From assembly GCA_007258455.2 (NCBI GenBank), contig VDFB02270651.1:491978711-492042710 (forward strand): a stretch of 64,000 nt of DNA, written 5' to 3'. The notes under the pieces are model-generated. The model had not been told where the DNA came from. It saw only the letters and a list, made by a program, of their open reading frames with translations, and made no database searches. The position numbers were made by a program, and so were the translations under genes. Origin of the DNA: Sequoia sempervirens (Eukaryota; Streptophyta; Pinopsida; Cupressales; Cupressaceae). This document shows, piece after piece, positions 59,199 to 64,000 of the stretch; within the stretch, counting starts at the first letter, position 1; each line of letters starts with the position of its first letter.

Positions 59199-61300
59199 TT
59201 CTCACCAACAATTTGTTGATGATATGATCCTTCTCGGGGAAGCCACTTTAGCAGAGGCCAAGGGGTGGAAAGATGTTCTTAAAAAACTTGCTATGACCTT
59301 TAGCTAGTGTATCAATTGGACTAAAAGTGGCATCCTCTTTCTTAGTGTTGACCCTTCCATACAAGCCAAGATATCTAGAATTCTTAATTGTTAGATTCTC
59401 CCTCTTCCCTCAACGTACCTAAAAATGCCACTCACTACTAGCAAGGTGGAAAAATTGGTTTGGTCTAACCTTCTAGAAAGAGTATAAAGAAAGTTGGTGG
59501 CTTGGAAGGGTGCTCTCCTTAGAAACACAGATAAGCCTCTCCTCAAGAATATTTTTTAGAGTTCGACTATGTACCTAATGTCTTTGGCCTTTATTCCTAC
59601 TGCATGGTCAGAGAAACTGGAGTAAATTCATAGAAGATTCATTTGGTTAGGCACTGAAGAGAGGAGTCATTTTTCTTCAATGGTGAATTGGGACACTGTG
59701 TGCTCTAGAAAATTTTATGGGGGACTTGATTTGAGAAGCACCAGGTAGATGAATATAGCCCTCATATCTATAATCACTTGGAATCTTTTGAATAACCAAG
59801 CATAATGGATTTCAATCCTTAAGGATAATTATTTGTAGGGAAATGATTGTCTATGTCTTCTTGATAATTATGTTCTTCCTTCAAGATCCATAATATGGAA
59901 TAACCTTATCAAATCTAAGAATTTTCTCTCCTTGGGTTCTTCTTGGCAGGTTGGGTCTAGTACTTTGGTTTCATTTTGGGATGACAACTGGCTTTCCTCG
60001 TAGGCCCTTGGCTTGCATCTAATTATGTCTATTGTGAAGTCAGATCTTTGTTCTCGGTTGGGGAATAAGGTATCTAATTACTTGGACACTTATCTGGACC
60101 CACCTCGTCGGAAGATAGATCCCAATTGGTTTGATCACCTCCTTTGTTTGGATGCTGAAGAGCTTCTTAGAGTTGTTAAGAATCACAAGGTCTTTAATTC
60201 CACTTCGCCAAACTCCTTGGTTTGGGTGGACTCTAAGGATGGGAATTACTCTATCAACTTTGGTTACAATATTCCTTCTTGTGCTTGAGATCCTCTGTTT
60301 GACTAGATAAAGATTTGGAGAATGAATTCTCTTCCCAAAGTTAAATTTTTGTGGTGGATTTTCTACCATGAACAAATTCTCACTCTAGATAATTTGCAGA
60401 AGAAAGGTCTCCATCTTGGAAACTATTGTTTCCTATGTGAGGAAGAAGCTGAATCCATCCCCTACCTTTTATTTTAGTGCACCTACTCTTGGCAGGTTTG
60501 ACAAAGAATTCAATCTCTTTTCAATATCAGTTGGGTTTGGCAAAGGGATGTTATAGGTATATTGGATAGTTGACACTTGTTGATTTCTCGCCCCATGCTC
60601 ATCGAGTTATGGTGGAAATCCCTTTTTATCACTAGGTGGGTGCTCTGGAAGGAGGGCAATAATAAGATATTAAGAGACAAAAAATCTCCCTGGTTGGTGG
60701 TTGCCAATAAGGTTATCAGATGGATTGTTGAGAATATCACCTTGACCTCATACAAGCCTAAAAGGAATCCTAAGAACTTGGATATCTCAATTTATTTAGC
60801 CTAGAATTTGTCTGAGACTCTTAATTCTCTAAGTTTTTGCATACCTTCGGATAGGAGTAGCACTCCCTAGTCCCCCCGCCGCCCTAAGCCCGATTGGATT
60901 AATATTAACTTTGATGGCTTAGCCAAACATAACCAGGTCAGGTGGGTGGGGGTGGGGTCATTCGTGATCACAATGGGAAAATGATTCTGACATATGCGGT
61001 AAATCTTGACATCCAATCTTCTAGCTTTATTGAGGTGGTAGCAACATTCTATGATGTTTAGATTGCCACGAATGCTAGCTTTTCCAACTTGGACATTGAA
61101 AACGACTCAAAAACACCATTCCTTTGCTGACGAGGAAGGCTAAACCTTGTTGGTCTCTCTGGGATCCTGTCCTATCAGCTCACAATCTCATGATTTCTCT
61201 TAGGAATATTAGATCTTCTCACGTATTTAGAAATGGCAACAAAGTAGCAGATGTGCTAGCTAACCTTAGCACTTTTACTCTGAATTTAGTTATCTAGGAC
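59199..61300 (+). pseudogene. LINE ORF2 C-terminal part (RT palm end to RNase H)
   Basis: The plus strand opens with QQFVDDMILLGEATLAEA, the RT active-site block, then 'LPLPSTYLKMPL', 'KLVAWKGALL' and 'RRFIWLGTEERSHF', all matching the other LINE. At about 60300-60480 KVKFLWWIFYHEQILTLDN and CFLCEEEAESIPYLLF mark the zinc-binding segment. RNase H starts at INFDGLAKHNQ (about 60899) and ends with 'NKVADVLANLSTF' (about 61238). At least sixteen in-frame stops and a few frameshifts are present. The endonuclease and RT fingers were lost by 5' truncation at insertion. Confidence 0.75.
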
Positions 61301-61526
61301 AATATCTCTAATTTCCCCAAGCATGTTTGTGAATTAATTAAAAATGATGTCAAAGTACTACAAAAAAAGAGATTGAGCTAGATCTTTTGTTGGCCCATTT
61401 CATTATTTTCCACAATTTACAATTATGGAAAATTAAACTCTCTAAGAAGTCTTTTCACAAGCCTTTTTATTCTTGGATTTGGTATTCTTCTCAACATGTC
61501 TATAGTTAACTATTTCTCTTATTTGG

Positions 61527-63170
61527 CTATCTATGAATTTTTCCATGGGGGTCGAGTTGGTCTAGGATGAACCCACCAATTGCAAGATGTGGAAGTAGAA
61601 TAAGGAGGTTTGGCATATTATTCAATGTGGTAATTTGGCCTCATTTGTGGAGGGCATGAAGGGGCATGACCCCAAAATGTTAGTTGAGTTCACTATCTCT
61701 TGGAAGGATGGCACTGTCACCATTAGCAGGTGCTTCTTCATTGTGGAGGTGACGAGGCTTTCATTGGATGGTGTTTGCATCCCTCAAAAGCCCAAAGGGA
61801 ACTACCATAAATATATGGAGAGGTTTTTGAAAGATGGAGTAAAGGTTAACAAACTTCAAAACATATACAATAGGGTCGACTTTCTCAAGGTGTGGAGCAA
61901 AATTGTTGAGGTGTTGATGAGGCACATCACTTTAGAGGGTCATTTCCATTGTTTTCATGCTCACCTCTTTCCCATGCTTAACCATTTCTGCTCTAATTGC
62001 AAAAATAATTTTTCTTTTTGGATTTTTTCATCACTTAAATAGTCTATTAAGGATGTCTAAGGTAAAAGAAAAAATCTCCCCATTCTCCAAGGCTTAATTT
62101 TTCACCACTACCATCATCAGGCCACTTTGTTACCCTCGTCGACCATTGCCAAAAGGAACACTTTGGTCATTTGCAACCCCATCGACCCCCCTCAGGGCCC
62201 CAGTCCCACTTTCACCTTGGATGAAACCCCTCCCACCACTTTTTGCATCACTTGTTCCCAAGGAAAATCCCCTACTAATGATGAAACCCCTCTTGACCCC
62301 ATTAAAAGTGTGTTGTTCCGTGTGGCTACTCCTATTTTCACTTCTGGCTTTGATAATTTGGATAACTCAAATGATGAGTCTTGGAATTGTACCCCTAGTA
62401 ATTCTCTTATGCAATCCCCTGTTCATGTGGAGGTGTTTGATGTCCCCAACACCCCTCTTGTCATTAGCCCTTCTAGCCCCCATAATTCCACTAAACTCTA
62501 CATTAATCTGGATGGGACCTTTGAGACCCCAATGTGGGTAATGATAATTGTGCTTCGTGTGATCCCCTTGGTAATAAATAAATAAAATTTTGGTGACTGT
62601 TAATGTCCAAAATGACATCCTCAAGTGGCTTTTGGGTCAGCTTATTATTGCTAAGAAAAAAATCTAGGTGCTAAAAAACAAGGTGCTTGACCAGCAGGCT
62701 CCATGGCTAGGTGAGGTTGAGGACAATGGGCATTGGGATATTCTTTCATCCCTTGCTAAGCCATTTGATCATTGGGCCAATTGGGACAAGGAGGCAGACG
62801 AGCTCAAGGCCCTTGTGGGCACAAAGAAGGAGAAAATGAAATTACAGAAGGAGATTGCTACTATTCACAACAACTAGGACAAAATTATGCAATGTCCCCA
62901 AGAGATTGCTAATTACAACAAGGAGAATGTGAAGAATATCGCTCTGACCATCCAGGTTTTTCAACAAGAAATTAGGAATAGTCATGGTAAAAGGGTGCTA
63001 AGGGTGATCTTGATGATATCCATGTGCATAAAAAAGGTAAGGTGGTGGGTAGGTTGGCTCAAGGCACTACCATGGAGACCTAGGATATTCAGAAGGGACC
63101 CCTATCATTCGAGGAGAAGATCCATTTCTTGGCTAAGGAGTGGCAGACAATTAGTGGTCTTAGGCTTTTG
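61527..63170 (+). pseudogene. LINE ORF3 (second copy)
   Basis: ATG at about 61529 lies roughly 240 bases after the RNase H end, the same distance as in the first LINE. The front half (61635-62042) has GHDPKMLVEFTISWKDGTVT, then 'FIVEVTRLSLDGV', 'VEVLMRHITLEGHFHCFHAH' and 'LFPMLNHF'. These match DPKVTRVF..WKDG, 'VEVTSLL', 'LMEYVTLDDRYTRVFGYHF' and 'LLNHFRH' of the first copy in order and spacing. A Pro/Ser/Thr-rich linker follows (62127-62585). Then comes a charged helical tail (62668-63000) with EADELKALVGTKKEKMKLQ. Linker and tail sequences differ strongly from the first copy although their character is kept. Function is unknown. Confidence 0.65.
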
Positions 63171-63356
63171 GGAGACTAGTAACTATTTTGGTCCCCTGCT
63201 AGTTTTGCTCTGTTTGTTGTTTTTGTTGGTCAGTTAGTGTTGTTTCTTTAGATTTTGCTTTCTAGGTGTTTCACTTCTCGTGAGCCCCTTATTTAGCCTT
63301 GATGGCTATTTTATAAAAAGGTATGTGCCCTTCCCATCTTAATCTAATTAAAACAA
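63171..63356 (+). other. LINE 3' UTR with stem-loop
   Basis: T/G-rich. TAGCC (63294-63298), TTGAT, GGCTA (63304-63308) forms a 5-bp stem, followed by TTTTATAAAAAGG. There is no clear A tail before the target duplication. Confidence 0.55.
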
Positions 63357-63371
63357 CTAAATTATAATGTT

Positions 63372-64000
63372 AATTTAAAAAAAACTATATTCAATTTTTT
63401 TTTAATGTATAAACATAAAATACACTAAGAAATCTATATTTCATTAATTTACATCATTTCAAACTTCAAAACATATAGGCCACTTTCTTGTGATTCAGGT
63501 AAATTTTTTAAATTAGTTTTGTTTATAAAAGTATGACACAACCTTGAAATTTCACCCTACTTAATATTTCACGTGCTTTAATATCTATAGCCAAATGTTA
63601 TTTTTGGTGCTATAAATAAATTTATAATTATTTACTAATAGTACTTATAGTACGGCACCAACCAAGAGAACAATTAGTTAGCCTTATAATTGAGAAAAGA
63701 TTGTTGTGAATTTTAAATTATATGGAAGAGTTCATCCATCTTCATATGTGATGTTGTTACTAAATATCTTCATATATAAATATTAGTAATTTAGGAACCT
63801 AAGAGAGAAGTGCTAATTAAATATTTATAATTTGAGAAAGTGTACAATTTGAAGAGGATCATGTGGAGTTGGTAACTAGTTTGTACAATCAATGATTGTT
63901 GTAGACTTATATATCAAGATAATTTTAAGGCTTCAAGGCTTAAATATGTTTGTAAATCATAAGGCTTTAAGACATCATTATATTGCTAGGTGGCTTGATG
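63372..64000. other. AT-rich flank with repeat copy
   Basis: 63385-63510 is the right copy of the AT-rich repeat at 58078-58210. Nothing else was recognised to the window end. Confidence 0.4.

Larger units (their letters stand above)
59184..63371 (+). mobile_element. 5'-truncated LINE with ORF3
   Basis: CTAAATCATAATGAT (59184-59198) and CTAAATTATAATGTT (63357-63371) match at 13 of 15 positions and sit exactly at the two ends of LINE sequence, so they are taken as an old target duplication. The element (59199-63356) begins inside the RT at SHQQFVDDM. It continues through the thumb, zinc-binding segment, RNase H and ORF3 to a stem-loop 3' end. It is a relative, not a recent copy, of the LINE at 29306. 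Confidence 0.75.

Overview
This window reads as intergenic DNA from a large, repeat-choked plant nuclear genome. The elements are plant types: Copia and Ty3/gypsy LTR retrotransposons, and L1-type LINEs with a DUF4283 plus CCHC ORF1 and a C-terminal RNase H. Nearly every coding frame is broken by stops and frameshifts, and the elements are old and nested. A conifer-like gymnosperm fits best, but this is an inference from texture, not proof. I see no intact host gene, rRNA, tRNA or CRISPR array. All positions and counts were read by eye.

Layout. Positions 1-5330 hold a minus-strand protein frame of over 1,000 codons with five stops and no frameshift. Upstream of it lie an intron-type acceptor, a small ORF and two degenerate repeat arrays. 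Positions 6530-17728 are one old minus-strand Copia (Copia A) with LTRs at both ends. Its middle is displaced by foreign DNA that carries two LINE-derived insertions (8976-10214 and 10794-13031), and it also contains a solo LTR (14582-15286). Positions 18300-20834 are a compact non-coding LTR element with a 5-bp target duplication, nested in a relative of itself. Positions 21240-28260 hold fragments of Copia, a solo LTR with GC-rich palindromes (24192-24770), a gypsy protease region and a gypsy integrase tail.

Positions 29306-37115 are an almost complete LINE with 14-bp target duplications: ORF1, ORF2 (endonuclease, RT, zinc-binding segment, RNase H) and a third ORF after the RNase H. Positions 37130-43127 hold a 46-bp minisatellite and LTR-element debris. 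Positions 43128-48759 are a second minus-strand Copia (Copia B), inserted in an older plus-strand Copia. Positions 49261-59183 are AT-rich, with a SINE-like unit, a short CpG-dense island and LTR scraps. Positions 59199-63356 are a second LINE of the same kind, 5'-truncated exactly at its RT active-site motif. It carries a homologous third ORF.

The main candidate for something undescribed is this LINE lineage. Both copies carry a downstream ORF3 inside the element boundaries, with a conserved globular front half, a charged or Pro/Ser-rich linker and a helical tail. All four LINE-type 3' ends in the window finish with a small stem-loop of different sequence but equal stem length. The in-frame stops of both LINEs are mostly TAG, which fits methylation-driven decay.
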